The notes: a model not told the origin generated them from the sequence alone. Positions 11,405 through 23,262 are shown, counted from the first letter of the stretch. The stretch is DNA of 64,000 bases from Schistosoma haematobium (GCF_000699445.3 NC_067198.1:32950536-33014535), one strand, 5' to 3'. Numbers and translations are program-made.

Positions 11405-12248
11405 AGAAATGAGTGCTCTTGAAAATTAACCATTTTTTATATGTATTTTATACCATTTTTAAATTTGTAGCCTAATAGTTATAAATAGCAAAAGGCTCAA
11501 GTCCAAGACTTCACTGCTGATCACCATCCATCTATGCCCACAATTAAGGATTTAATTGAAATTCATTTTCAGCGTTCACCGAAAATCTTGGCAGGACTCG
11601 AACTATGAGCATTTAGACTTCGTGTGTCAAATTGCTAGATTTATATGAGTTTGTTTAAATCTAATAGTCCATATATTTCCAACTTCCCTATTTATTTTTT
11701 ATCTAAGACATGAAGAAAATGTTTTATCAAGGCATTTCACTTATACCATGAAGATAGATACTCTGTAATGTATCATGATATTCCTTCTCTTTCTATTGAG
11801 TGACATGAAAGTGAATAATAAAAGGTAATAATCATAAATTTTTGATCCCAAATTAAATGTCTAAAAAAGTCGTTAATTAGCAAATAACACTAAATGCATG
11901 TATCATTAGTAAGTTATACCGGTATTACATTAATTCTTATTCATCATAAGTAAACTTTAAAGAAATAGAAAATTTGGAGTGGAAATTAGGTTGAGAATCA
12001 AATAAAAATGAGATTGATGATACTCTTCTATATATAACATATACAAAATTATATCAAATTAGTATTCCGTGGATTAAACGGTGATGAACTCTATGAATCG
12101 ACGGAAAGATTAATTACTATTCAATAAATAGTTAGAAAAATCGTTATTTTCAAAAACATTTTACACATTCATCTTGATAATGTACTTCTACTCGATAACA
12201 TTGTAGTGTGTGAAAATAATCAAATAGTTTGTCAACATTTCAATCTCC
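11405..12248. other. No gene seen
   Basis: AT-rich. Around 11500-11640 there are faint tRNA-head-like words (actcgaactatgagc), too degraded to call. Confidence 0.45.
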
Positions 12249-12274
12249 CTTCTCTTCTCTTCTCTTCTCTTCTC
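12249..12274 (+). repeat. (TCTCT)n pentanucleotide microsatellite
   Basis: About five units of cttct in a row in an otherwise mixed region. Confidence 0.9.
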
Positions 12275-12371
12275 AACAAATGAGATTACTTATGTGTATG
12301 TGTATGAAGAATATGCAATATGTATATGATTGAATGAATTTTACCATTAAATTGATTGTGTATTCATAAGA

Positions 12372-12445
12372 CACTGTCTTTCATTTCATTTTAATAATTA
12401 TTTTGTTGTAAAATTAAAACCGATCAAAAGTAACCGACAAATGAT
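12372..12445 (+). repeat. Left copy of a ~75-bp direct repeat around a SINE-B
   Basis: This stretch (cactgtctttcatttcatt ... gaccgacaaatgat type sequence) reappears at 12731-12805 in the same orientation with roughly a dozen differences. The two copies flank the SINE-B at 12450-12712. It is far longer than a normal target site duplication. Confidence 0.85.
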
Positions 12446-12449
12446 TAAG

Positions 12450-12712
12450 ATCAGAAGGGGTTCTGCGGAAATTGTAGTGATCTTAACAGTTGAGCTCATA
12501 TGTCATTTGAAGCTAGACCACTATGGAAAACCTGGAAGCACTGAACGGCTATTTCACCCTATTGTGGGACTCCTCAGCAGTGCACAACCACGATCCCTCC
12601 TCACCGGACTCGAACTCGGGATCAATCAGACTCGCGCGCGAACACTCACTCTCTAGACCACTGAGCCGGCACCCAACGATGTTAACATCTAAATTCAACT
12701 AATCCGCTGATT
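12450..12712 (-). mobile_element. SINE-B copy with all essential ribozyme core bases present
   Basis: The left end is the tail (tcagaaggggttctgcgg, minus sense aaccccttctga). Then come agctagaccactatgg, the hammerhead region 12538-12583, a B box in the reverse sense (ggactcgaactc near 12605), the A-box-like head (ccactgagccggca near 12658-12671) and part of the extra head region (ctaattcaactaatcc type). This is the best-preserved SINE-B ribozyme in the window. A plus-strand frame of 71 codons through it is only a translation of the repeat. Confidence 0.9.
12538..12583 (-). ncRNA. Hammerhead ribozyme motif in SINE-B, core conserved
   Basis: On the minus strand: stem I 5' strand GCACTG (12583-12578), core CTGAGGA (12577-12571), stem II GTCC...GGGT closed by two G-U wobbles and two G-C pairs, then GAAA (12555-12552). 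A very short stem III follows (A15.1-U16.1, T-G wobble, one mismatch), then triplet GTT with U at the cleavage position 12544, and stem I 3' strand CAGTGC. All essential core bases fit the hammerhead consensus. The weak stem III, as in SM-alpha, suggests poor activity as a monomer and better activity as a dimer. Activity is inferred. Confidence 0.6.
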
Positions 12713-12730
12713 GGTTCTGGGTTTGCATCA

Positions 12731-12805
12731 CATTGTCTTTCATTTCATTCTATTTATTAATTTGTTGTAAATTTAAAAATGATCAAAAAGAAACCGATAT
12801 ATGAT
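12731..12805 (+). repeat. Right copy of the ~75-bp direct repeat around a SINE-B
   Basis: Starts cattgtctttcatttcatt and ends aaaccgatatatgat. It is collinear with 12372-12445. Confidence 0.85.
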
Positions 12806-14126
12806 GTGATTTCACTTTTCTTTGGTATATGAATACAAAATATTAATTATAGAATTAAGTTTCAATTTGACAACTCTGTTTACATTACTCAACAGATATC
12901 AAATACCACTGTATCTTGTTAAATTAAAAAAATGCATTCATTAACAAACTTGTATATAATTAGATTATGTTAGTAATTTCATGATAGAATTTAATTGTTT
13001 CTAATCAAATTACCAAGAAATTTCATTCTTTATTTTAAAGGTTCATTCCAGTTATTGTTGAATAAACAACTTTTAAACTTATAAATTTAAAGTTTTTGCA
13101 TTCCCATTGACTTATTATTACGATTCTTATCTGTCATTAATGTGTATATTCAAAGTAAACGACCTTGTAAAGTAGTGAAGTACGTCATATTTCTAAGTAT
13201 TGTTGAAAACGAAAAGGGAGTTAAGCATCTGTTATTAACCGTAGTATGCGACTAAATAACTCTACCATATTTTTTAATCCTACGGTAAGCATATTATCTT
13301 AAATGATACCCATATATTCATATTTATATTTGATGAATATTTTTTATAAACTAAGCTCCGCCAATCTCACAAATAAACTGTCTAACAACTGTAAAGAAAC
13401 TTTTTCAAACGGAAGTTAAATAAGGAATTAATTTTATGAATGAAAAAATCTTGTCGATTTCAAACTTGATGAGATAAAATGTTTATTTCTTTTCAAAATT
13501 CATATCTTTACGGTTTTAGTTTATTATGTTTAAGTTACACAACATGAATAAAGAGAAGGAAAGGTTTGGTACATGGCTTTAAAAAAAAGTAGAATGAAGG
13601 TAATTTTCAATTTTGTTTTTGTTTTATGATCTCAATATTCAATATAAGGATTGAAGAAGGGTGAAAAAGAAAACTTACTTCATTTGAAGTCTAGACATGA
13701 TTGAAATTAGATACATCACATGTTAGTTAGATTGATTTTCAATGTCTGTCTAAATTCTTTCCCTTCTTTTGTATCGTTTTCTTCTTATCATTTGTATCTT
13801 CTTTTTTTAGGAAAAAAACGTGATAAGCAGTTGGGAAGCGAAAAAAATTTACTAATTCACTTTTGAAATGCTTATTCATTTTGAAGAGTTCGCAGATTTG
13901 AAGTGATTTCTTCTTTTTTGTTTTCTGGTTTGCTAAGATCATTTATTGTTATCACTCATACAAATTATAAAAAGGAAAGATTTGTTTTTCAAAGCATTAA
14001 ACAGTTAGAAATAATTCCATATCATTAATAAACTTTGAATGAATAGAATAGACCTTCTTCAACATTATCACTACCAATATATGTTGAGTATAGTTCCATT
14101 AGATTGAATCACTAGTGAAATAATTT

Positions 14127-14130
<4 letters not shown>
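12806..14130. other. No gene seen
   Basis: AT-rich with purine/pyrimidine-skewed patches near 13540-13960. The 67-codon minus-strand frame at 13739-13942 is lysine-rich low complexity, not a credible gene. Confidence 0.5.

Positions 14131-14174
<44 letters not shown>
14131..14174. repeat. (TA)n microsatellite, 44 bp
   Basis: Pure alternating TA. Confidence 0.97.
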
Positions 14175-14176
<2 letters not shown>

Positions 14177-15317
14177 AAAATAGAAAAAGGAAAAAAGATT
14201 TTGGCCAGTAATGAAATTCGACATGTGTCTTTTACTTTATTTGCGACTTTTCAGGTAGATGTAATTAACTCCCACTGATAACAATCACAGTAAGACTAGG
14301 AAATAACTAACCAACAAAACTAATGTTAGGAATACGTTAACATTGGTAATTTCATTAAAAAAATTGAAAGTAAACACGAATTGATTGTTTTCTTTTCACT
14401 GAAATAGTATTATTCTTCAATAATAGAATGATTGAGGTTTGAACACCCGAATATTTGCACCATCCGGTTTATGGATACATTTCACAAAGTTGAACTGAAT
14501 ACAACAAACTGTGTACTCAGTAATTGAACAATATCGATTCCCTCTAGTTTTTTATTTATTATGAAAGGTGTTAATTGCAACTGAAATAAAGGATACTGTT
14601 CTAATTTACTAATGATAACTACACCTATGGGAATAAGTAACCTCAGTAAAGAAACCAAATGAATCGTTTTATCTTCATTAGTGAGTATTAGATTACATTA
14701 ATTAACTACGGTAAACGATATAACAACTCTAAGAATTTGGTCGCTTTTTTTAAACTTTGTGCTTTATAAAGATTTCTTCAATTCGAAGTTATCATAGATT
14801 CAGATCAACTCTATGGAAATTTAGATGTGATCTAATGGGGAACCATGAATAGTCAATTCATGTAAATTATAAGCTGAAGTGAATCAAGTATCCATCACCA
14901 TTGTTTTCTGTAGTTTCGTCATAAAAACGAGTTTAAAAGACTGTATTCATCGTATGATATTATTAATGACTTCGAATATTTCTTATTAACTATCCGGCTA
15001 AATAGTATCTAAGTAACTATAGAGTTGTGGATTTGTTCTTTGATAATCTATTATGTTAATAGGATAGATCGATGTGAACCAATTTCTGCTTGATTTATTT
15101 ATTTACCACATAATGGACACTTTTGTGCCTTACAAATCTCAAACAGTTCTTCACCAACTTAAATATGTTTAGTTAAGAAATAGTGTACAAAGAAAATATG
15201 GAAATTATGTGAATCCACTGAAAAATTTGTATTTTTAATTCGTTAACAAGGTTATTTCTGTCTCATAAACCTAGTTTTACGTTTCCCTTAAATTAGCAAA
15301 TTTTAGAATAAGTATAA
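14175..15317. other. No gene seen
   Basis: AT-rich spacer, no motif or repeat recognised. Confidence 0.5.
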
Positions 15318-15690
15318 GGGAATTTGTGGAGATTTTGGTAATTTCACTGAGCCGAGATCTATCAACCTTAGTATCTCACTTCAACCAATCCGTGATTTTG
15401 CCCAACCCTTCATCCATTGCTTGTGGTGATCAACTGTAACTCTTTGAATTCTAGTTAGAAGCTATGATCAGTGAAGTTCAATCACGTAAGGCGTAAAAAA
15501 GTTAATGTCGATAAATCCCAGCCCAGTGGTCCAAAGATAAGGTGTTTAATCATGAGACAGAAGGTTCTGAATTCATCTTCTGCATACAGGATCGTGAAAG
15601 CTCACTATTAAGGCATCTCATACTAGGAAGATTTCCTATAATAGTCTAGCTCGAATCAATTCGTGATTTCAACGGTGAAGATGAAAGTCT
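15318..15690. mobile_element. Inverted SINE-B composite, long form, old
   Basis: A minus-strand tail (gggaatttgtggagattttg, 15319-15350) is followed by a minus-strand head piece (tcacttcaaccaatccgtga, 15378-15397). A plus-strand extra head region comes next (tctagttagaagctatgatcagt, from 15449), then the tRNA-like part (cagcccagtggtcc at 15521), a B-box remnant (aaggttctgaattc) and a shortened ribozyme and tail region with tagtctagctcgaatcaatt. The core CTGAGGA and GAAA are both lost. Confidence 0.6.
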
Positions 15691-16308
15691 AGAGGAATTT
15701 CAATCCAACAAATTTCAACTATTAAATGTTAGTCATATCTTTTGGTAACACCTTCAACCTTTTAGTAATATTACTGGTAGGTAAAAATCTACTCTCACTT
15801 TTCTTTTACATTCGTCACCTCATTTATCATTATTTATTTCTTGGAAGAATGCATTTTTTTAAAGGTACTTTATATCATTTATCTGGATTGGTGTTGTAAT
15901 TTATACCATCTTCAGTATTTTTTTAAAAATTTTTTTAGAAAAAGATTAATGTATTTTACATGACAACTACTATCATGTGCATTTTGTTTAAAAGATAGTT
16001 GTATGAAATGCGAGATGAAAAATGAGCCATTAATTGATTTGTTTTGAGATAGTATTTTATCTCTAAGGTAATTATTATTATAATTACCAATCATATTTTC
16101 CTGTGATAATTTACTGTAAAAACCCAGTGATTAATCATTTGATATAATAATTTATCGTTAAGTGTGTATTACAATTTAATTATAAGGTTAATCATATGTA
16201 TTTCTTATTGTAATACAAATCCATCAATTGTTTCAGAAGATTTATCGAGTAATTTTGATAAGAAATCTGTTGTGCATAAAAAAAACAATATTAGATTCTA
16301 TATGAATC
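15691..16308. other. No gene seen
   Basis: AT-rich. A 60-codon minus frame at 15912-16094 has no motif. Confidence 0.5.
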
Positions 16309-16516
16309 GGATTTACTAAGCAATGATGGATAGTGGCTAACAGTGGAATTCAGGACGCGAGTTTCGTCCTATTATTCATCATTGCTTACAAAAAGCTTGT
16401 GAATTAAGGCAATATAGAGGCATACGCACAGTATGCACATATGCCAATAATAGACTGATCAATTGCAGTCTTAAACCTCAATGGGATGATACAAGCCAAA
16501 CAATACCAAGGATTTA
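16309..16516. mobile_element. Inverted SM-alpha composite with 7-bp flanking repeat
   Basis: A minus-strand ribozyme half (catggatagtggctaac type sequence from 16322, ending tttcgtcctatt at 16369) is joined to a plus-strand part. That part starts at tcatcattgcttac and runs through the tail (gcacagtatgcacatatgcc, gactgatcaattgcagtc). The inversion point lies in the loop of ribozyme stem II. ggattta occurs at 16309-16315 and 16510-16516 and may be the target site duplication of the whole composite. Confidence 0.75.
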
Positions 16517-18105
16517 GTATGTTTCATATTTGAATGTACAAGTTGAAGATGGTAGTCTAATGTTTATGAAGGGGTATACTTTAATTTTTATGCCAAGTTA
16601 AAACAAAACTCCATCAGTTTTAATCTTTAAAAATAACAAAAGTTTAAAGTCAACTCTTGTGATGATATTGATCAATAGATGTGTTATTTTGTTTCAAATG
16701 TTTAAATTTCAATTAAACTTATTCGACAGTCTAAGAATATAGTTTACTTGTCTCATACAATCAAAAGATCCTAATCTTGATAGTGTATGAGGTTATGAGT
16801 GTGTATATTATAAGAGTTTTAAAACAAGAATAAAACAACTCTTTAATCAATTTTGACCTTTACTATAATTTTCCAATACTATCAATGACACTTCATAAAC
16901 CTCTTTCAGTATATCCGTTATAGAACTAATGATCATAAAACTTCCTGTATATTCATAAACTGAGTTTGTGACCCTTCCTAATTTCTATTTATAGCTTAAT
17001 GTTTGTGGATTACTGGCCCTGTTTGTTTATCGATCTAATCTTAGAAACTCAACTATAAAATGTCTTATTATTAGCAATATCAACTTTTTCACTCAGTTTG
17101 TACTTGATATATTATAATCATTATATAATCCAATATTTCTTTGAATATGTATTGAATTCATCAACCAAACTTATCTCGACTATCTATTCACTATTTATAG
17201 TTAATGAAACATCTAGGGTCATGATTGAAATAGAGAAACAATAACTAAAATATAGTTGAGAAATTATAGTTGATCATGAAAGTAATTTTTACCTGATCAG
17301 TATTGATCAGCTATTTGTGTTCGAAAGTCTTCAAGTATAAAATGATTGACTCCTTGTATGACATGAAATGATTTGTTTATTCAAATTAGTCATAATTGTA
17401 TTCATTGTAATGAGTCGGCAGGTTATTTATGTATCCCAATAATGCTTTTCCTTGTTAAGTAAATCACATAGTTCTATTTGTTTCTATTGTGAAAAAAACC
17501 TACCTGTTTTTAATTAAATTGAACTGATTTCAGTTAAAGGATCAAAGAAGGTTTTGGTCATTTACGATATCAGTTTTTATTTGAGCTCATTTTGTGAGTA
17601 GAAAAGTTTGTACTTCATGGATCTAAGGAATCAATAATGAACAAGTATTTTATTAAACTTGTTTACATTTTCATCCTTTTCAAGTTTTCCGACACTTTTT
17701 TTAATCATGTCTACTTATCATTTGATAAATGAGCCTGACTACTATATATCATTTTACTAAATCTATTTATTTATTTCCAGATGTGGATACCTGACAGGGG
17801 GAGGGTGGAATTTAACCAATCAATCGTTCAAGCAAACAACGACTGACTTATGAATTGATGGAAATATGTTTTTGGTTAAACAACACATCTTTAACATCGT
17901 ATGTATATATTGAGTAAAAGTACAGCATAATTTATAGTATATTCTACTTTTAATAGTTAGTATAAACGAATAGATATACTTCATGCATACTGTTTATTTG
18001 AATCTTACCATGAACGTTTAGAACAGCAATTAGTTAGTCCCTTTTGGCAAATATTCATTCAGCTGGAATCGCTTCGATATTGCCATCGAGTCGCGATCTT
18101 TTTGG
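16517..18105. other. No gene seen
   Basis: AT-rich. The one sequence that looks exon-like (17781-17846) is discussed under rejected items. Confidence 0.5.
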
Positions 18106-18255
18106 AGATAGAGATGGATGGTAGTTAGCATTGGAATACAGGGCACGCATTTCGTCCTATTTGAGACTTATCAGCTAGGTGTACCGAAATCCTTCGAAAG
18201 AAACTGATCAATTGCATTCATAGGAAGATGCAAGCAACCAAAACAAATAAACTGA
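18106..18255. mobile_element. Inverted SM-alpha composite, degraded
   Basis: Minus-strand ribozyme region (gagatggatggtagttagca to cagctaggtgtacc, 18108-18192), then a plus-strand tail (aaactgatcaattgcattc, ggaagatgcaagc, 18204-18250). The core reads CTGATAA, losing an essential G, and GAAAT replaces GAAAC. Confidence 0.7.
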
Positions 18256-18544
18256 ACATCAATCCAATGTCGTTTGTTCGAGTTACCTTATAAACTACAT
18301 TGTAAACAATCAAAATTACATTCTGTAAATGTATTCTGCAATTATTTATTGCGTACTTAGAAGAGTTTTATGTTATTTACCAAGAAATTCAACTATTTAT
18401 TCGTCGGTATAGTGTCTTGTTTCATAGCATGAAAGTTAGAAGTAATATTATTTAAACGGAAAAATAACAACAACGTAGTTTGACAACAATCATAATGAAA
18501 TTAAGAATTTATTCAACGTTGATAAATTTATCCAATTAACAACT

Positions 18545-19275
18545 ATCATGTTTAGCAGCAGCCTCAGCAGCAGTAGATCAGAACATACACAAAGGGAAAA
18601 GCAATATACAGCACAACATGCAACAATCGAATCACAATTGACGGACAAGCTTTGAAGGATGTAAAAACCTCTACATATTTGGGCAGTATCACTGATGAAC
18701 ACGTTAGATCTAATGCAGATATTAATGCGCGAATCGGCAAAACAACAGCAGCATATCCACAATTGAAGAACATCTGCAACTCAAAACAACTACCAACCAA
18801 CGTCAACTTCAGAATCTTCAATACGAATGTCATAACAGTTCCAATGTATGGGACGGAAACATGGACAACTACAAAAGCAATCGTCCAGAAGATACAAGTG
18901 TTTATTAACATCTGTCTGTGCAAAATACTTCAGATTCGTTGACCAGACACTACCATCGACAATCTGCTATGGAAGTGAACAAACCAAATTCCAGTAGAGG
19001 AAGAAATCATGAAGAATCACTGGAAATGGATAGGACACATATTGAGGAAAGCACTCAACTGCGCCACAAGGCAAACCTTTAATTGGAATCCTCAAGGCCA
19101 AAGGAGAAGCGGAAGACCAAAGAACGGATTACGTTGAAAAATGGAGACAGACATGAGGAAAATGAACAAGAATTGGATGGAACTAGGAAAGAAAAGGTCA
19201 GGACAGAGTGGATTGGCGAATGCTGGTCGGCGGCCTATGCTCCAATGGTCGTAATAGGCATAAGTAACTAAGTTT
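18545..19275 (+). mobile_element. RTE-clade LINE, 3' part, dead
   Basis: Plus-strand remnant of the RTE reverse-transcriptase C-terminal region. A 96-codon frame (18652-18942) contains the blocks DVKTSTYLGSI, RIGKTTAAY, KQLPTNVNFRIFNTNV and ETWTTTKAIVQKIQVF. A frameshifted continuation (19083-19271) carries the basic domain in another frame. The left edge is truncated a little downstream of the FADD box. The 3' end is gcataagtaactaag, a shortened TAAG-type tail. The 3' part (around atctgtctgtgc and cgttgaccagacactaccatcgac) resembles the copy at 27245-27600, so these two share a subfamily. Confidence 0.85.
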
Positions 19276-19587
19276 GTTTAACAGATTATCTTTAATTTTT
19301 ATAAAATTAATTAATCACTAATTCATTCTTATTATTATCTAATTCATCAATTTGTTATTTATTTTTGATCGATCCAATGAATTGAATGAAGAGTCTTTCA
19401 ACAAAACGTGTGTTAGTATATGATTATATATATGCATAATTTGTATCTCTTCTCTACCTTTTTTAAAATAATAATTTGTTCCCTACCCAACAACTTGTGT
19501 AATTATACATTTCGTATAAAGGTTTTACAAATAAAAATAAATAAAAAAAGAAAATTTATTTTATTTTCATGATAATTTTTTTTTGGT
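19276..19587. other. No gene seen
   Basis: AT-rich spacer ending in an A/T homopolymer-rich patch. Confidence 0.5.
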
Positions 19588-19810
19588 ATCAGAAGGGGTT
19601 TTATGGAGATTTTTAGTAATTTCAATAGTTGAGATCATGAAGCTAGACCACCATGGAAAACCTGGAAGCCTGAGTGCGAATTCCGCGAGGCGAGGTTGTG
19701 GATGCGTACTGTTGAGGAGTGCCACAATAGGACGAAACGGCCATCCAGTGCTTCCAGGTTTTCCATAATGGTCTAGCTTCAATTGACTCATGATCTCAAC
19801 TATTGAAATG
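19588..19810. mobile_element. Inverted SINE-B composite
   Basis: A minus-strand tail fragment (tatcagaaggggttttatgg to aaacctggaagc, 19588-19670) turns directly into a plus-strand copy. The plus copy is truncated at its B box (gagtgcgaattccgcgaggcg) and continues with ribozyme region and tail to 19810. The outer ends are therefore both tails, and the arms can pair over roughly 75 bp. The plus core is mutated (TTGAGGA for CTGAGGA). Short open frames on both strands follow from the palindrome. Confidence 0.85.
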
Positions 19811-20515
19811 ATTACGAATTAAGTTTTGCAAATTATGTAGATAATTTTACAGATTTAATAAGAATACTATCAACTTTCTCTCTCTAGTGTCCAGTTAAAC
19901 AATACACATACAATAGCATAAAAGTATGAAAACGAATCAAGGCATAAATTCAGTATCACTATCCTTACAATATCTCATAAATTTGAGAACATTTCAGAAC
20001 ACTGAGTTGTTTGACTATTTTATCATATATTAGCTTTAACTAAAAATTGATTTAATTGAGCAATTCTTAACAAATGGAAGTTTTTTGAATAATTATTCAG
20101 AAGCCTTATAGAACATTCACCAACAAGATAATTAGAATACGATTGAAGTCATGTGCTGATTTATTAATTGTTTCTTGTTAGAATTTTTATTTGTTGGTGA
20201 AAATGCTTTTATTCCAAATTATTGACAATAGATTTTTTTAGAAAGCTTCATAGGTAATAACACTATATTGAATTTTTGCGGAATATTAACAACGTGATAG
20301 GTATGTAGAGTACTGTATGAAACATATGACCGCGAATCTAATCACATGGAAATTGATATGCGCGTAAATAGTTAATTCTCTATGGACTAAGTATTATGAA
20401 TTTTTTTCAATTAACAACCTTGAAAACATATTAAATTATTTATCCATATTTGTTTTATTAATAAACGATATGAAAGTCTGATAGTCTTTTTGAGAAGTGT
20501 ATTTTCACTTTATTT
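19811..20515. other. No gene seen
   Basis: AT-rich spacer, nothing recognised. Confidence 0.5.
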
Positions 20516-21105
20516 TCTTTACTTACGCTTGTTAACCTTCATGAAGCATAAACTATCGACCAGGATTCTCTAACCAACTCTGTCCTGGACTCTTTTCCCG
20601 TTGTTTCCAATTCCTATTCATTCTTTTCATATCTGCTTTCAGTACCCAGAGTAATATGCTATTTGGTTTCCCTCTTTTCCTTTTCCTATCAGGATTCCAA
20701 GTTACAACTTATTTCGTGATGCAGTTTGGTGATTTCGGCAATGCATCGTCTATTCACCTCAAATGTCTTTTCTTAATTTCTTCTTCAACCGGGAGTTGGT
20801 TTGTTCTCTGCCATAGTAGTTTGCTGATGATGATATCCGGACAACGGATCTTGAGTACCTTGTCCAAACAGCTGTTCATAAATACCTGTACCATTTAGAT
20901 GATGGTTGTAGTAGTTCTTCAAGTTTCAGCTCCATACAATAGAACTGTCTTGACGTTTTTATTGCGACTTCTGGCTATGATGTTGGGTGACAGTTGCTTT
21001 GAGCTTCATATGCTTTTCACTTGTAAGAATGTTGTCCTTGATTTTTCCAATCCATTCCTTTACATTTGCATTAGATCTTCATTTTTATTAATGATACTGA
21101 TCAGG
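20516..21105 (-). mobile_element. RTE-clade LINE, 3' part, heavily decayed
   Basis: Collinear with the other minus-strand RTE copies. The 3' end is ctttacttacgcttgtta at 20516, the basic domain comes next (near 20640-20700), then a segment equivalent to VKTVLLY (tagaactgtcttgacg at 20939-20954). The copy ends near 21105 (cattagatcttcatttttattaatgatactg). The coding frame is broken by stops and shifts throughout. Plus-strand frames at 20656-20898 and 20899-21159 are antisense shadows. Confidence 0.8.
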
Positions 21106-22456
21106 TACGATTTCATATTACAGCATATTTTAACATTTAACTTATTTCGTAGATACTAAACAAGTGGATGTTCTTTTAGGAAGTTGAATGACAAATATAT
21201 TATCGAAATTTGGTAAATAGTGAAAATTTTTCGTACTGTAATCTAACAAAAATGCAATATTCAAATGTTTCTCACACGTTCTAGAAGTTTGTTTACTTTC
21301 AGGTGTTGATTATTACTCCTAGAGGTTTTGTTTGGTTTGTTTGACTGTATACATTTTAGATCAACATTGTTCCACTTCTTATATGAATATATATATCACG
21401 TTCGAATTTTTGTTCAATGTTCAGTGATGAACACGTACAGTGTATTCCGATAAAAGAAAAACAAAGAATACACATTATTTTTAATGATAAATTATTCTAA
21501 TGAAAAACATGATAAATAACTACCTATTGATCAATAATAAATAAACGGAATTTACACGTATAAACCTTGAATTGAATTTAGCAATTGTTGTAATGAGAAA
21601 ATAAGTGTCTAGGATTAATCATAATATATAACAGGATTCTATTAAGTAAATTTGTTATGGTTCTAATGAATTATACAAAGTTTATTCATAAATTACAATC
21701 ATACAAAATGTGTATTCGTAAACATATCTGATATAATTAAGAGTAAATTAATGAATTGTTTTTTTTATAAGTGTTACAATTATGAATAACTAATAATGAA
21801 GAAGTTGCTAAGTACAAATGAGTGTTTTCGGTAGTATTAAAATCTTCTAGTGAAATATTACACCTATGAAGATGTTTCATTGAAATAGTCGTTATTGATA
21901 TTGTCCAGAAAGAAATATAAAAACTTCTCCCAATAACATCAAAGTAAATTATCATAAATTACTGTAAAACCGGACATTTGAAAATCATTCACATTGAACT
22001 GTTATAATGATTATGATCCATCGAAAGTCAATCAAACAACATCCATTTATTTTAAATTTTACATTCGTTATCACTGATATATCATCAAACCAACAATGGA
22101 ATAATTTGTTTCTTTTCACTTATTTTTTTCTTCTCTATATCAAGTCACTTTATGATGAAGATTACCAGAAAACTAACTTTTTACTTATTTCAATAAACTT
22201 TCGTTGATTAATATAACTTACGATAAATTTATCATATAGATTATTTGTATAATTTAGTTTATTGAGATTACAGTTGTATAATTATGATAAACATTAGTAA
22301 TAATGTATTGATAATGAACTACTAGATTACTTGTTTATTACTATTATTATTATTCTGATTAATATTTACCTTCAGTTTATATAAGAACTTTCGTTTAAAT
22401 TTGATGGAATAGTTTCACTGTATTTGGGAGCCGATTTAATGTGAAACATTAAAGAG
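21106..22456. other. No gene seen
   Basis: AT-rich. Frames of 72 and 66 codons (21737-21955, 22007-22207) have no motif. Confidence 0.5.
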
Positions 22457-22528
22457 GAAGAATGTATTTATAAAATCTCAGAGAATGAATTTGAAGTAAA
22501 TCCTGAGATTTTCACAAATACATTCTTC
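22457..22528. repeat. Imperfect inverted repeat, ~26-bp arms
   Basis: Left arm ggaagaatgtatttataaaa... (22456-22481) and right arm (22503-22529, ending aatacattcttcc) are reverse complements with two or three differences. They surround a loop of about 21 bases. This could be a remnant of a fold-back element or a structured RNA. No second copy was seen in the window. Confidence 0.8.
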
Positions 22529-22606
22529 CTTCGTAATATCTTAGTTTCAGTTTAGTTTATTTAATTATTATAGGCACTGACTAGATAACATCTTTCTCAT
22601 TCTTTT

Positions 22607-22610
<4 letters not shown>

Positions 22611-22647
<37 letters not shown>
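22611..22647. repeat. (AT)n microsatellite, 37 bp
   Basis: Pure alternating AT. Confidence 0.97.
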
Positions 22648-22648
<1 letters not shown>

Positions 22649-22869
22649 TAAAGATTCTGATTTAATAAACGATATATGTAGTTTGATAATCAGAGGAAAC
22701 TTTTCAATTTGTTGTTACAACCATATTAAAATTACAATGAAGTTGTTAGAATTTTGAAAACAACAAAAAAGAGAAAAAAAACTGCAATTTATCGACATAC
22801 TTTAACTGACTACTTTAAATGCACTCCATTTTCTTTATTTAAAAAAATTATTGAACACACTATGTTATT

Positions 22870-22936
22870 TAGTATCCAGGTTTTCCATGGTGGTTTAGCT
22901 TCAACTGACTCATGATCCTAACCATTGAAATTGGTA
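22870..22936 (+). mobile_element. SINE-B 3' fragment
   Basis: Contains tatccaggttttccatggtgg and agcttcaactgactcatgat, the SINE-B segment just after the ribozyme. Head and ribozyme are absent. Confidence 0.8.
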
Positions 22937-23089
22937 TACAATATTTGTATGTGATTGTAGTTGTTTGACTTTTGATTTAAAATAACATAAAATTCAACTA
23001 TATCACAAAGAGATATAATCAACTAATCCCTTTTTAATACTAATGATGAAGACAGTATTTTGATATAAAAATAATGAAAAGGGGTTTTG

Positions 23090-23262
23090 GTTAAACGCCT
23101 GGCGCGAGACTGATAGGTCTTGAGTTCGAATATCGCGGGGTGCGGGATCGTGGATGCGCACTGCTGAGAAGTCCCATACTAGGACGAAACGGCCGTCCAG
23201 TGTCTCCAGGTTTTCCATAGTGGTCTAGCTTCAATTGACTCATGATTTCAACCAGTGAAATT
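23090..23262 (+). mobile_element. SINE-B copy, 5'-truncated inside the tRNA-like head
   Basis: Starts at aaacgcctggcgcgagactg, keeps the B box (gagttcgaatatcgc), the linker gatcgtggatgcgcactg, the ribozyme region and the tail start. Stems I and II look good, but the core reads CTGAGAA (essential G lost), so cleavage is unlikely. A minus-strand frame of 71 codons overlaps it and is not a gene. Confidence 0.85.

Noticed and set aside
17781..17846. Possible short exon after a splice-acceptor-like tract (tttatttatttccag then ATG, 21 codons to a stop)
   Set aside because: Acceptor-like tracts are common by chance in AT-rich DNA, there is no matching donor or neighbouring exon, and the peptide has no recognisable motif.
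23003..23218. Minus-strand frame with repeated relatives (for example 34040-34222) as a protein family
   Set aside because: All members lie in the SINE-B ribozyme and head region; the shared peptide is a translation of the SINE.
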